64,000 nucleotides of DNA, from positions 1 to 64,000 of the forward strand of contig DAIUDK010000005.1 in assembly GCA_036845725.1 (NCBI GenBank), read 5' to 3'. Below, piece by piece: positions 1 through 8,512 of the stretch; position 1 is the first letter of the stretch, and the number at the start of each line of letters is the position of its first letter. The notes beneath the pieces were generated by a model. It did no database searches and had not been told where the DNA came from. It saw nothing but the letters and a program-made list of their open reading frames with translations. The stretch comes from DSWT01 sp036845725. Its GTDB lineage: Bacteria > Chloroflexota > Anaerolineae > B4-G1 > SLSP01. A program made the position numbers and the translations under genes.

Positions 1-216
1 CGCTGCATCGTTTTTCAACGTGCGCAATGCCTCCATGGAATTGCCGCCGGCCAGATGGTAATCCATCAAAATCAAGGCCAGTTTCTGTTCTTGAACGGCC
101 GGTAAAATATCTTCGGGCCGCGTTACGGTCACGACTTCGTTGCCTTCCATTTCCATAAGCGTTTTGAGCAATCCAAGCATCACTTTGTCATCATCAGCAA
201 CGAGTATTTTAGGCAT
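1..216 (-). CDS. response regulator receiver domain (partial)
   Basis: The gene runs off the left edge of the window; 72 N-terminal residues are visible. They begin MPKILVADDD, giving the acidic pocket Asp residues 8-10, and carry the expected phosphoacceptor Asp at about residue 52 in ILMDYH. This is the first half of a CheY-like receiver. Any output domain lies outside the window, so it cannot be said whether this is a stand-alone receiver or a transcription factor. The start is well supported: AAGGAGTG precedes the ATG at 214-216. It is divergent from the DegV gene and shares its upstream region. Confidence 0.85.
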   Translation of the reverse strand, partial: MPKILVADDDKVMLGLLKTLMEMEGNEVVTVTRPEDILPAVQEQKLALILMDYHLAGGNSMEALRTLKNDAA

Positions 217-258
217 CTGCACTCCTTATCAATCGCGTGAGTTTTACCTTTGATTGTT

Positions 259-289
259 ATTGTACCACATTTGACATATTTAGTATAAT
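259..289. promoter_or_regulatory. divergent promoter region between response regulator and degV
   Basis: On the plus strand TTGTAC (260-265) and TATAAT (284-289) are 18 bp apart and could drive degV. On the minus strand TACAAT (complement of 259-264) could be the -10 of the response regulator, with a poor -35 TTATAC 18 bp upstream. The 200-base leader from here to degV is long and AT-rich. It holds a short CCAGGG/CCCTGG hairpin and a T6 run near 451-456, but no riboswitch that I recognise. Confidence 0.4.
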
Positions 290-487
290 ACATATTGGTT
301 TATTCATAGGGCCTTATCATTCTCGGCCGCTGAGAGATATTTAGACATGTTGTGCCAGGGGAGTGATAAAAACCCTGGGTATATTCGTGACGCGCCTTGT
401 CATCTAGGCTTTGTCGTTTATAGTACAGGGATGCTGCCAGGCTGTAGTCTTTTTTATTCTTCAGTTCTTATGCGTAAGGAGAAACCA

Positions 488-1345
488 ATGAATCGTTTTG
501 TGGTAGTGACAGACAGTACGGCAAATTTACCACCGGAGTTAGTCTCTGAGTATGACATACCGATAATCCCGCTGACCGTGCATTGGGGTGAGGAGACGTA
601 TCTGGATGGTGTCACCTTGGACACCCCGACGTTCTATAAATGGCTCCAGGAGCGCCGGGTTTTCCCTACGACGTCACAGCCCTCGCCCGGAGCGTTTATG
701 GAGTTCTTTCAGAGTGTAGCGGAGAAATACCAGACGACGAGCATTATGGGTATCTTTATCTCCGCGGAGCTGAGCGGGACGTTAGCTTCGGCGATACAAG
801 CGAAAGCCGATCTGCCACACTTGCATATCGAGTTAATCGATTCCCGTTCGACGTCGATGGGATTGGGGATGCAGGTGTTGGCTGCGGCTCGTGCCGCGCG
901 CGAGGGACAGTCTCTCGAGACCGGAGTTGGGCAGGTGCTGCGCGTCCGCGACAACATGCACATCATCTTTGCCGTGGATACGTTAGAATACCTGCACCGT
1001 GGTGGTCGCATCGGTGGGGCAGCGCGCCTGTTGGGGACAGCGCTCAATCTTAAGCCGGTCTTGCATCTTGAAGAGGGCAAGGTGATGCCATTGGAGAAAG
1101 TGCGCATGCGCCGCAAATCTTTGCAACGGGTGGTGGAAATCGTCAAAGAGCGTGTCGATGGCCGGCATCTGGCGGAGATAGCGGTGATCCATTCCCAGGC
1201 CGGCAGTGACGCAGACCTGGTGGAGGGATGGCTTAAAGAGACTTTTTCCCCAGAGGTTATGTATAACACAATACTGACCCCAGTGGTCGGTACCCATGTC
1301 GGCCCTGGGACAATCGGAGTGGTTTTCTATACAATAGAAGATTGA
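488..1345 (+). CDS. DegV family fatty-acid-binding protein
   Basis: A 285-residue cytosolic protein of the DegV/FakB family. These proteins bind a fatty acid and, in Firmicutes, present it to the kinase FakA. No FakA-like gene is present in this window. Visible family motifs are TDSTANLP at residues 8-15, TSQPSPG near 60, and LSGT followed by a DSRS segment in the middle. The frame stays open upstream to 347, but ATG 488 is preferred: it follows AAGGAG (476-481) at normal spacing and gives the normal DegV N-terminus MNRFVVVTDST. A perfect 12-bp inverted repeat lies 37 bases downstream. Confidence 0.92.
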   Translation: MNRFVVVTDSTANLPPELVSEYDIPIIPLTVHWGEETYLDGVTLDTPTFYKWLQERRVFPTTSQPSPGAFMEFFQSVAEKYQTTSIMGIFISAELSGTLASAIQAKADLPHLHIELIDSRSTSMGLGMQVLAAARAAREGQSLETGVGQVLRVRDNMHIIFAVDTLEYLHRGGRIGGAARLLGTALNLKPVLHLEEGKVMPLEKVRMRRKSLQRVVEIVKERVDGRHLAEIAVIHSQAGSDADLVEGWLKETFSPEVMYNTILTPVVGTHVGPGTIGVVFYTIED

Positions 1346-1382
1346 TTACAGGGAATTTGTTCGACTTCAGCCTGGATAGCAA

Positions 1383-1426
1383 GGTGCAACGCACGGAATT
1401 GCGTGTGGTTTTCAGTGCGTTGCACC
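1383..1426 (+). repeat. 12-bp inverted repeat between degV and pdp
   Basis: GGTGCAACGCAC (1383-1394) is perfectly complementary to GTGCGTTGCACC (1415-1426), with a 20-base loop. Only a short GCTTTG follows, so this is a weak terminator at best. It could be an RNA hairpin between the two cistrons or a protein-binding site. Confidence 0.55.
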
Positions 1427-1451
1427 GCTTTGATTAATGGAGAGTGAATTT

Positions 1452-2756
1452 ATGCGCATGGTGGAATTGATCGAGAAGAAACGGGATGGCGGATCGCTAA
1501 CGACGGAGGAAATCAACTTTTTCATCCAGGGGTACACGGATGGAACGATTCCTGATTATCAGGCGTCGGCATTGCTGATGGCGATTATGTTACGGGGGAT
1601 GGACGACCGGGAGACCGGTGATCTGACGTTGGCGATGGCGTATTCTGGTGAGGTGTTGGACTTGAAGGATGTTGCAGCCTTTGTCGTCGATAAACATTCG
1701 ACCGGTGGCGTCGGCGACAAAGTGAGCCTGGTGGTCACTCCTGTGGTTTCGGCGTGCGGCCTGCCGGTGGGAAAGATGTCGGGACGTGGGCTTGGGTTTT
1801 CCGGCGGTACGTTGGACAAGCTGGAATCCATTCCCGGCTATCGCGCAGACCTCAGTGTGGCCGAATTCAAGGCCCAATTGGCCCAAATCGGTATCGTACT
1901 TACCGGGCAATCGGCCAATCTCGCCCCTGCCGACGGCAAGCTCTACGCTTTGCGAGACGTAACCGGTACCGTGCCCAGTATGCCGTTGATCACCAGTTCG
2001 ATCATGAGCAAGAAAATCGCCGGAGGTGCTGACGCTATCCTGTTGGACGTCAAAGTGGGCAGCGGCGCGTTCATGAAAACCCTGGACTCCGCACGGGCGT
2101 TGGCTGAAGCGATGGTGCGTATTGGGGAGACGCTTGGACGCAAGGTGACCGCACTTATTTCGGATATGAACCAGCCGTTGGGTTATGCGGTCGGCAATAT
2201 CATCGAAGTTCGCGAGGCCATCGACGTGCTACACGGGCATGGCCCGCAGGATTTTCGCGAGCATTGCGCCGTCGTTGCGGCCGAGTTGCTGGGTTTGGGC
2301 GGGAAGGCCGACACGCTTGAAGCGGGTGTGGCGCAAGTGACGGAAGCCATTGCCTCAGGCCAGGCATGGGAGAAATTCCGCCAGTTGATTGTCGCGCAGG
2401 GTGGGGATGTGCGCTACGTGGACGAGCCTGATCGCTTCCCGCAGGCGGCACTGATCGAAACCATTCCGTCGCCCCAGAGTGGCTATTTGGCCAGCGTGCG
2501 TGCGGACGAAATCGGCATGGTCGCTCTTGGTTTGGGCGGGGGCCGTGAGAGGAAGGGCGATACCCTCGATTATCGCGTGGGGATCGTGATGCACTGCAAA
2601 GTGGGCGACAGGATCGAGGCTGACGCGCCGCTGTTCACCATCCACGCCACCGATACCGCCAAACGCGACGAGGCCGTGCACCGTGCTCTGCGCGCTCTAA
2701 CTTTTTCACCCGATCCGGTCGAGCCTCTACCTCTGTTCTATGCCCGAATTGCATAG
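1452..2756 (+). CDS. pdp: pyrimidine-nucleoside phosphorylase
   Basis: A 434-residue enzyme that cleaves thymidine, deoxyuridine and uridine with phosphate to give the base and (deoxy)ribose 1-phosphate in nucleoside salvage. The sequence is collinear with the Bacillus Pdp/DeoA family. It shows the phosphate-binding KHSTGGVGDK near residue 81 and the family signature SGRGLGFSGGTLDKLE near 110. LYALRDVTGT and SSIMSKKIAGGADAI follow. The start at 1452 (MRMVELIEKK) matches family N-termini and follows GGAG (1439-1442). An in-frame ATG at 1437 would add five residues and lacks an SD. Confidence 0.93.
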   Translation: MRMVELIEKKRDGGSLTTEEINFFIQGYTDGTIPDYQASALLMAIMLRGMDDRETGDLTLAMAYSGEVLDLKDVAAFVVDKHSTGGVGDKVSLVVTPVVSACGLPVGKMSGRGLGFSGGTLDKLESIPGYRADLSVAEFKAQLAQIGIVLTGQSANLAPADGKLYALRDVTGTVPSMPLITSSIMSKKIAGGADAILLDVKVGSGAFMKTLDSARALAEAMVRIGETLGRKVTALISDMNQPLGYAVGNIIEVREAIDVLHGHGPQDFREHCAVVAAELLGLGGKADTLEAGVAQVTEAIASGQAWEKFRQLIVAQGGDVRYVDEPDRFPQAALIETIPSPQSGYLASVRADEIGMVALGLGGGRERKGDTLDYRVGIVMHCKVGDRIEADAPLFTIHATDTAKRDEAVHRALRALTFSPDPVEPLPLFYARIA

Positions 2757-2895
2757 TCCCGCCTGAGTGCCGACAACGTCACGCCTCTACGTTTATCGTG
2801 GTCGCCGGTCTCCTGCGTGCCACTGCAGGAGCGCACGCGGGCACGGTTAGAGATTGGCTCGAGTACTCCTGCGTCCCACCTCGCATCCTTTCACA

Positions 2896-2923
2896 TTGTC
2901 ATTTTGGTGTAGCGTGTTATAAT
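2896..2923 (+). promoter_or_regulatory. secG promoter
   Basis: TTGTCA (2896-2901), a 16-bp spacer, then TATAAT (2918-2923). The -10 is preceded by TGT, an extended -10 (TGTTATAAT). Transcription would start near 2930, about 26 bases before the SecG ATG. The 139 bases before it (2757-2895) contain no gene that I can see, only a GC-rich segment with CTGCAGGAG-type short hairpins. Confidence 0.7.
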
Positions 2924-2955
2924 CCGCCTACCTGAACCCGGAGGTTGATCAAAAA

Positions 2956-3180
2956 ATGCAGACTTATTTGAATATTGTACAAATCCTGTTGGGGGTTGTG
3001 CTCACCATTTTGGTCCTTTTTGAGGTGCGCAGTAGTGGTATGGGAGGCGTTTTTGGCGGCTCGCAGACCAATCTGATTCGTCAGCGGCGTGGCCCAGAAC
3101 TATTGCTGTTCCGGCTAACTGTAGGGGCTTCGATCTTGTTTTTTCTCGTTGCGGTAACAAACGTATTGCTGGTTGGATAA
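2956..3180 (+). CDS. secG: preprotein translocase subunit SecG
   Basis: A 74-residue membrane protein with the two-helix SecG plan: a hydrophobic helix at residues 6-22, the conserved cytosolic loop GMGGVFGGSQTNL (about 28-40), and a second helix at 51-72. It is the small accessory subunit of the SecYEG translocon. CGGAGG lies 14 bases before the ATG. It is followed by an oligopeptide-type binding protein on the same strand, which may share the transcript. Confidence 0.93.
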   Translation: MQTYLNIVQILLGVVLTILVLFEVRSSGMGGVFGGSQTNLIRQRRGPELLLFRLTVGASILFFLVAVTNVLLVG

Positions 3181-3229
3181 TCGTTTGCCTTTCAAAAAGG
3201 ACGGAGCTGGGCGTGCGGGGGAGGGTCCA

Positions 3230-3247
3230 CTAGGGGGAGTTCCCTAG
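3230..3247 (+). other. short hairpin after secG
   Basis: CTAGGG (3230-3235) and CCCTAG (3242-3247) can pair around a 6-base loop. The pyrimidine-rich TCTTTTCTCTTTTTCC tract begins only about 7 bases later. This could be a weak terminator or a processing hairpin between secG and the binding protein gene. Confidence 0.3.
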
Positions 3248-3304
3248 GGAGGGTCTTTTCTCTTTTTCCTCTTCGTCCTTTTTCTGTGTATTGCGCTTAA
3301 CGTT

Positions 3305-4981
3305 ATGTTCCGTCGAATTGGCTGGCAAATGCTTCTGGTCGGGGTGGGCTTTCTGCTCACCGCGATGATTCTCGCTTATATGGCGACGACGTATACCACC
3401 GAATTTCGCCCGGCAAACGGTGGCACGTACATCGAAAGCGTGGGAGGCTATCCACAATCTCTTAACCCCCTGCTCAGCTTCTACAATGACGCCGACAGCG
3501 ATGTCGTGGCATTGGTCTTCAGTGGCCTGACGCGCATTGGCATGTCCGGTGCGGTGGAGCCGGACCTGGCAACCGGCTGGGATATCGACCCAAGCGGGAT
3601 CACGTATACATTCAGCCTCAACTCTGGCATCCTCTGGCACGATGGTTTTTATTTCACTGCCGATGACGTTCTCTTTACTATAAATTTGCTGCAGGACCCT
3701 GACTATCCTGGCCGGCCCGATATCGGTGCGCTGTGGCGCTCAGTCGAAGCCACCAAACTGGACGACTACACCGTGCAATTTGTCCTGCAGGAACCTTATG
3801 CGCCCTTCCTGGATTACACCACCGTTGGACTGCTGCCTATGCACCAGTTGAGCGGCATCCGTGCCGCCGATTTGCCCAATCTCGATTTCAACCGCCAACC
3901 TATTGGTACCGGACCATTTCGATTGACTGAGGCGCAGACCGAACAGGGGCAGATCACTATGTTGACCTTCAAGCGCTTCCCGCGTTATTATGGCCCGGAG
4001 CCGTATCTGGAAAATATCATCCTGCGCTTTTACCCGACGGCGCGGGCAGCTTTCGAAGCCTACCAGGACGGTGTCGTGGAAGGCGTGTCGCGGATCACGT
4101 TGGATGTGCTGCCACAGGCCTTTGCTGATGAAAACCTGAAGCTGCACTCTGCAGAGACCTCGGAAATGGTGATGCTGTATTTCAATGGGGCGGTGACCGA
4201 TACACTGTCATTCAATAATACCCAAGTGCGTCAGGCGCTATTCTACGCTTTGGATCGCCAGGCCATCGTGGACGCCGTGTTGATGGGGCAGGCCGTTATT
4301 CCCCAGACGCCACTGTTGCCTGGTACCTGGGCTTACAACACCACAGATGTTCCGCCGTATGCCTACGATCCTCAACGGGCGTTGGAATTGTTGGATCAGA
4401 CCGGTTGGCGGCGCGCCACTACCGCCGAGCCGCTGCGCAATGCTGCAGGGACTCCGCTTGCCTTTGCGCTGCTTTCATCGAACGATGACCAGGATTTGGC
4501 AGTGGCGCGAGAAATTGTTGAGCAGTGGGCACGCATTGGGGTCTCGGCGACTGTGCAGGCTGTGCCATCATTGGCGCTCACCGGATTGCTCGAATCGCGC
4601 AGCTATGACGCGGCGCTGGTGCATTTAATCATCCCTGGGGATCCCGACCCTTATCCATTGTGGCATGAGACGCAGGCGTTGCCGGGCCAGGGGCAGAACT
4701 ACACCGGTTTTCAGAGTCGGCGCATCAGTGAAATCATCGAGCAGGCGCGCATCATAGTCCAGCCGGACCAGCGGCTTGCACTCTATTCCGAGTTTCAGCA
4801 GTTGTTTATGACTGAGGTTCCGGCAATTCCGCTTTATGTGCCGGTCTATACGTATGCAATCGACGTTCGCGTGAACGGCGATCAAATGGGGCCGCTGATG
4901 CGGACGGGCGACCGTTTTCGCACCATCGCTGACTGGTACGTGCTGCAACGACGCGTGGTGGCAAGTCAACAAAATCCGTAG
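3305..4981 (+). CDS. family 5 ABC solute-binding protein, membrane-anchored
   Basis: A 558-residue protein of the oligopeptide/dipeptide/nickel binding-protein family (SBP_bac_5). One hydrophobic segment at residues 8-27 is followed by the mature domain (GGTYIES, SLNPLL, then ILWHDG and FTADDV near residues 110-120). No lipobox cysteine follows the hydrophobic segment, so it is probably anchored by an uncleaved or conventionally cleaved signal rather than by lipid. No permease or ATPase genes adjoin it; the nearest Opp-type transporter is 40 kb away. The ATG at 3305 has no clear SD, which fits coupling to secG transcription. The ligand is not predictable. Confidence 0.85.
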   Translation: MFRRIGWQMLLVGVGFLLTAMILAYMATTYTTEFRPANGGTYIESVGGYPQSLNPLLSFYNDADSDVVALVFSGLTRIGMSGAVEPDLATGWDIDPSGITYTFSLNSGILWHDGFYFTADDVLFTINLLQDPDYPGRPDIGALWRSVEATKLDDYTVQFVLQEPYAPFLDYTTVGLLPMHQLSGIRAADLPNLDFNRQPIGTGPFRLTEAQTEQGQITMLTFKRFPRYYGPEPYLENIILRFYPTARAAFEAYQDGVVEGVSRITLDVLPQAFADENLKLHSAETSEMVMLYFNGAVTDTLSFNNTQVRQALFYALDRQAIVDAVLMGQAVIPQTPLLPGTWAYNTTDVPPYAYDPQRALELLDQTGWRRATTAEPLRNAAGTPLAFALLSSNDDQDLAVAREIVEQWARIGVSATVQAVPSLALTGLLESRSYDAALVHLIIPGDPDPYPLWHETQALPGQGQNYTGFQSRRISEIIEQARIIVQPDQRLALYSEFQQLFMTEVPAIPLYVPVYTYAIDVRVNGDQMGPLMRTGDRFRTIADWYVLQRRVVASQQNP

Positions 4982-5060
4982 CGCAAACTGTCGCAGTGTG
5001 ACCAACGTGCGGCAGAATGGTGGTTCTGTGCAGGTTCCAGTACTTTTGTAGCAGATTATC

Positions 5061-5088
5061 TTGTTTTTAACGCGCTTTCAAGTATAAT
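5061..5088 (+). promoter_or_regulatory. ppdK promoter
   Basis: TTGTTT (5061-5066), a 16-bp spacer and TATAAT (5083-5088). The gene starts about 35 bases after the predicted transcription start, with GGAGGA at 5115-5120. Confidence 0.6.
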
Positions 5089-5129
5089 AATTCAGTTATG
5101 AATAATCAAGTTGTGGAGGAAAATGAAGT

Positions 5130-7820
5130 ATGAGTAAGCAGTGGGTATATTTATCACGTAATGGCAAGGAAGAGTATGCTAAGTTGTTAGGGCACGCCCC
5201 TTCTCTTGATGAAATGAAGGCCCTTTTTGGTGGCAAGGGTGCCGGTCTGGTCGATATGACCGCCGCGAAAGCTCCTGTACCGCCGAGTTTCACCATCACG
5301 ACGGAAGCGTGTGTTGCGTATATGGACTCAGGTGAGTTTCCAGGGGAAATGTGGAAACAGACCCTTGAAGCAATGAAGGACATCGAAGCGCAGACCGGCA
5401 AAAAGTTTGGCGATCCCCAAAATCCGCTTCTGGTTTCGGTGCGTTCTGGTGGGCGTCTCTCTATGCCGGGGATGATGGATACCGTCCTTAACCTTGGCTT
5501 GAACGATGATACCCGCGCCGCGTTGGAAAAGCTGACCGGCAACGAGTGGTTCTCCTACGATGCCTATCGCCGCTTTATCACGATGTTCTCCGATATCGTG
5601 ATGGGATACAAGCGCGAGCATTTTGAGGAAAAACTGGATGAGCTGAAAGCGAAAGAGGGTGTAAAACTCGATACCGATGTCAGTCTCGCCGGATTGAAGT
5701 GGTTGGTCAACGAATACAAGGCCATGTATAAGGCCAGGTTTGGCCAGGATTTCCCCACCGATCCGTACAAGCAGCTTGAAGCTGCCATCAAGGCCGTCTT
5801 CAATTCCTGGAACGGCGAGCGCGCTATCGTTTACCGCGAACACGAAGGCATTCCCCACACTTGGGGTACCGCAGTGAATGTCTGCACGATGGTCTTTGGC
5901 AATATGGGCAATGACTCGGCGACCGGTGTTTCTTTCAGCCGCAACCCCTCGACTGGTGAAAACAAACTATATGGCGAGTTCCTCATCAATGCGCAGGGTG
6001 AAGATGTCGTTGCCGGCATTCGCACCCCGCAGAAAATCGCCAGCCTGAAGGACGTGATGCCCGAGGTTTACGAACAGTATACGCAGATTGTCGACATGCT
6101 GGAGCATTACTACCGCGATATGCAAGACATGGAATTCACCGTCGAGCGTGGTAAGCTGTGGATGCTCCAGACCCGTAACGGCAAGCGCACGTCCCCAGCG
6201 GCGGTGAAGGTTGCGGTGGATATGGCTGAAGAGGGCCTCATCACCAAGAAAGAGGCTGTGATGCGTGTTAAGCCGGTAGACGTTGAAATGCTGATGCGAG
6301 ATACCTTCGATCCCAAGGTGGAAAAGACACTGCTGGCGAAAGGTTTGAACGCTTCCCCCGGCGCGGCTGTGGGTGTGGCGATCTTCGATGCAAAGCGTGC
6401 TAAGGCAGCGGTAGCTGAGGGCCAGGCGGTCATTCTGGTCCGCCCGGAGACAAACCCCGACGATGTGCCCGGTATGTTGGTGGCGAAGGGTGTTTTGACG
6501 CAGAAAGGTGGTGCGACCTCGCACGCCGCTGTGGTCGCGCGCGGGAACAACATCCCCTGTGTGGCTGGTTGTGAAGACATCACCGTTGGTCGCGAGCAAC
6601 TCACTGCACCCGGCGGCATCGTCGTTAAAGAAGGCGACACCATCTCCATCGATGGGTTTAACGGTGAAGTGTTTGCCGGGACTGTCCCCCTCGTGCGCGC
6701 TCAATATGAGGATCAGATTGATCTGCAAAAACTGCTTTCTTGGGGTGACGAGATCCGCCATGAGAAGGGCTTCGGCGTTCGCGCCAACGCCGACGTGGGT
6801 GTGGATGCACGCCGCGCGGTGACCTTTGGTGCCGACGGCATTGGCCTGTGCCGCACCGAGCATATGTTCTTCGATCCGCGCGCCCGCGACGCCGTGGTGC
6901 GCATGATCCTGGCGAAGGAGCAAAGTGTCCGCGACGAGGCTCTGAACGAGATGTTGCCTTTCCAGGAGCAGGACTTCGAAGATTTGTTCGACGCGATGGA
7001 CGGTAAGCCGGTAATCATGCGCCTTATCGATCCGCCTATGCACGAATTCTTGCCACCGTATCACGAGCTGATCGAGAAGGTCGCCAAGCTGCGCATCACT
7101 GCACCTGACTCAAAGGAATTACAGGAAGAGGAGCGCATGTTGGAGGCTGTCACCGGGATGTGGGAAGTGAACCCGATGATGGGCTTGCGTGGTTGCCGCG
7201 CCGGCATCATGTACCCAGGTCTCACCGAAATGCAGACGCGTGCCTACGTTCAGGCAGCGTGCCGCTGCGCCAAGCGTGGCGTGGATGTGCATCCTGAGGT
7301 TATGATCCCGCTCGTCGGTCACGTCAACGAGCTGAAGCTCGAACGCGAGAAGCTGGAAACCGTCGCCAAGCAGGTGATGGAAGAAGAGGGCATCGAAGTG
7401 CCGATTATGTTCGGGACGATGATCGAAGTGCCGCGCGCGGCCCTGACCTCTACGGAGATCGCCGAATACGCGCAGTTCTACTCCTTCGGGACCAACGACC
7501 TCACTCAGATGACCTATGGTTACAGCCGTGACGATGCCGAGGGCAAGTTCCTGCTTCAGTACGTCGAGCGCGGTATCCTGCCCGTGAACCCCTTCCAATC
7601 GCTGGATCAGGTGGGGGTGGGGCGGCTGGTCAGGATGTGTGTTGAGGAAGGTAGGGCCGTCAATCCCAGTCTCGAGGTGGGGATCTGCGGCGAGCACGGT
7701 GGCGATCCTGACTCTATCGATTTCTGTTACCGCGCCGGTTTGGACTATGTAAGCTGTTCCCCGTTTCGCATTCCCGTAGCGCGGTTGGCGGCGGCGCAGG
7801 CCGTCCTCCGCCACGGTTAG
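5130..7820 (+). CDS. ppdK: pyruvate, phosphate dikinase
   Basis: An 896-residue enzyme of normal family length that interconverts pyruvate + ATP + Pi and PEP + AMP + PPi. In order: the ATP-grasp nucleotide domain (FGGKGAGLVDM near residue 33, SVRSGGRLSMPGMMD near 103), the phosphohistidine domain with GGATSHAAV (His about 465), and the PEP/pyruvate TIM barrel ending in GICGEHGGD (general-acid Cys about 853). Most family members have RSGA where this has RSGG, which looks tolerable. It is flanked by its own promoter and a strong terminator, so it is monocistronic. Confidence 0.96.
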   Translation: MSKQWVYLSRNGKEEYAKLLGHAPSLDEMKALFGGKGAGLVDMTAAKAPVPPSFTITTEACVAYMDSGEFPGEMWKQTLEAMKDIEAQTGKKFGDPQNPLLVSVRSGGRLSMPGMMDTVLNLGLNDDTRAALEKLTGNEWFSYDAYRRFITMFSDIVMGYKREHFEEKLDELKAKEGVKLDTDVSLAGLKWLVNEYKAMYKARFGQDFPTDPYKQLEAAIKAVFNSWNGERAIVYREHEGIPHTWGTAVNVCTMVFGNMGNDSATGVSFSRNPSTGENKLYGEFLINAQGEDVVAGIRTPQKIASLKDVMPEVYEQYTQIVDMLEHYYRDMQDMEFTVERGKLWMLQTRNGKRTSPAAVKVAVDMAEEGLITKKEAVMRVKPVDVEMLMRDTFDPKVEKTLLAKGLNASPGAAVGVAIFDAKRAKAAVAEGQAVILVRPETNPDDVPGMLVAKGVLTQKGGATSHAAVVARGNNIPCVAGCEDITVGREQLTAPGGIVVKEGDTISIDGFNGEVFAGTVPLVRAQYEDQIDLQKLLSWGDEIRHEKGFGVRANADVGVDARRAVTFGADGIGLCRTEHMFFDPRARDAVVRMILAKEQSVRDEALNEMLPFQEQDFEDLFDAMDGKPVIMRLIDPPMHEFLPPYHELIEKVAKLRITAPDSKELQEEERMLEAVTGMWEVNPMMGLRGCRAGIMYPGLTEMQTRAYVQAACRCAKRGVDVHPEVMIPLVGHVNELKLEREKLETVAKQVMEEEGIEVPIMFGTMIEVPRAALTSTEIAEYAQFYSFGTNDLTQMTYGYSRDDAEGKFLLQYVERGILPVNPFQSLDQVGVGRLVRMCVEEGRAVNPSLEVGICGEHGGDPDSIDFCYRAGLDYVSCSPFRIPVARLAAAQAVLRHG

Positions 7821-7848
7821 GTCGGGTATCGGTTGGTCCAATAGTGAC

Positions 7849-7880
7849 AAGCAGTGCCCTGTCACAGGGCGCTGCTTTTT
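7849..7880 (+). terminator. rho-independent terminator after ppdK
   Basis: AGCAGTGCCCTG (7850-7861) pairs with CAGGGCGCTGCT (7865-7876) around a 3-base loop with one G-T pair, followed at once by a T run to 7880. It sits 29 bases after the ppdK stop. Confidence 0.9.
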
Positions 7881-7893
7881 CTTCTCAGGGGGT

Positions 7894-8502
7894 GTGGAGT
7901 GTGTCATTGTGGGTGAGCCAGATTGGGAAGGCGTAAAGGCGTATGCATTGGCGCGGTTGGCGTGCGGTTTACCGCCGGAACTGTGTTATCATAGTATCCG
8001 GCACACCTCGGCTGACGTCTTGCCGGCGGTTGAGCGGTTGGCGACGTTAGCCTGTGTGAATGGAGACGATTTACTGTTGCTGCGTACCGCCGTCCTGTAT
8101 CACGACATGGGCTACATGGAACAGTATGCAAACAATGAGCCGATTGGGGCGGCCCTTGCCCGGGAGACACTACCCGATTTTGGCTATAACCCCGATCAGG
8201 TTGGGGCCGTTGCCAGAATGATCATGGCGACCAGGATGCCGCAAGCGCCGCAGACCTTTCTGGAAGAGCTGATTTGCGATGCTGATCTGGATTCGCTTGG
8301 ACGTGAAGACTATCTTGACACCAGCCACGATCTGTATGCTGAGTTGGTTGCTTATGGAGCGTCGATCTCACTCAAGGATTGGTACCGGCGGCAGTTGAAT
8401 TTCTTGTCGAATCACACTTACTTCACTGAAGCCGCGCGCGAACTACGCGATGCCGGAAAACAAAAAAATATCCGGCGACTCGAAGCACTTCTCGAAAATT
8501 AA
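7894..8502 (+). CDS. HD-domain metal-dependent phosphohydrolase
   Basis: About 202 residues. The HD superfamily ligands are visible: H in YHSIRHT (residues 32-38), the HD pair in VLYHDMGY (near 70), and a later Asp in CDADLDSLG (near 130). Such proteins hydrolyse phosphate esters, often of nucleotides; the substrate cannot be read from the sequence. The start is uncertain. GTG 7894 gives the longest product with only a weak purine-rich CAGGGG before it, and GTG 7909 is an alternative. The gene converges with the histidine kinase; their stops are only 10 bases apart. Confidence 0.75.
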   Translation: MECVIVGEPDWEGVKAYALARLACGLPPELCYHSIRHTSADVLPAVERLATLACVNGDDLLLLRTAVLYHDMGYMEQYANNEPIGAALARETLPDFGYNPDQVGAVARMIMATRMPQAPQTFLEELICDADLDSLGREDYLDTSHDLYAELVAYGASISLKDWYRRQLNFLSNHTYFTEAARELRDAGKQKNIRRLEALLEN

Positions 8503-8512
8503 GGCCGTTCTT

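Noticed and set aside
325..345. GCTGAGAG motif resembling part of a TPP riboswitch upstream of degV
   Set aside because: The rest of the conserved TPP core (the CCTGATCTGGATAATACCAG-like part) is absent, and degV is not a thiamine gene.
347..487. 47-codon upstream extension of DegV
   Set aside because: The extension has no family similarity and no SD, while ATG 488 has AAGGAG and the normal DegV N-terminus.
2757..2895. tRNA or structured RNA in the GC-rich gap before secG
   Set aside because: No cloverleaf, T-loop or other known RNA pattern was found; only short local hairpins.
5967..7064. 365-codon open frame on the minus strand
   Set aside because: It is antisense to ppdK, which is intact through the whole span.
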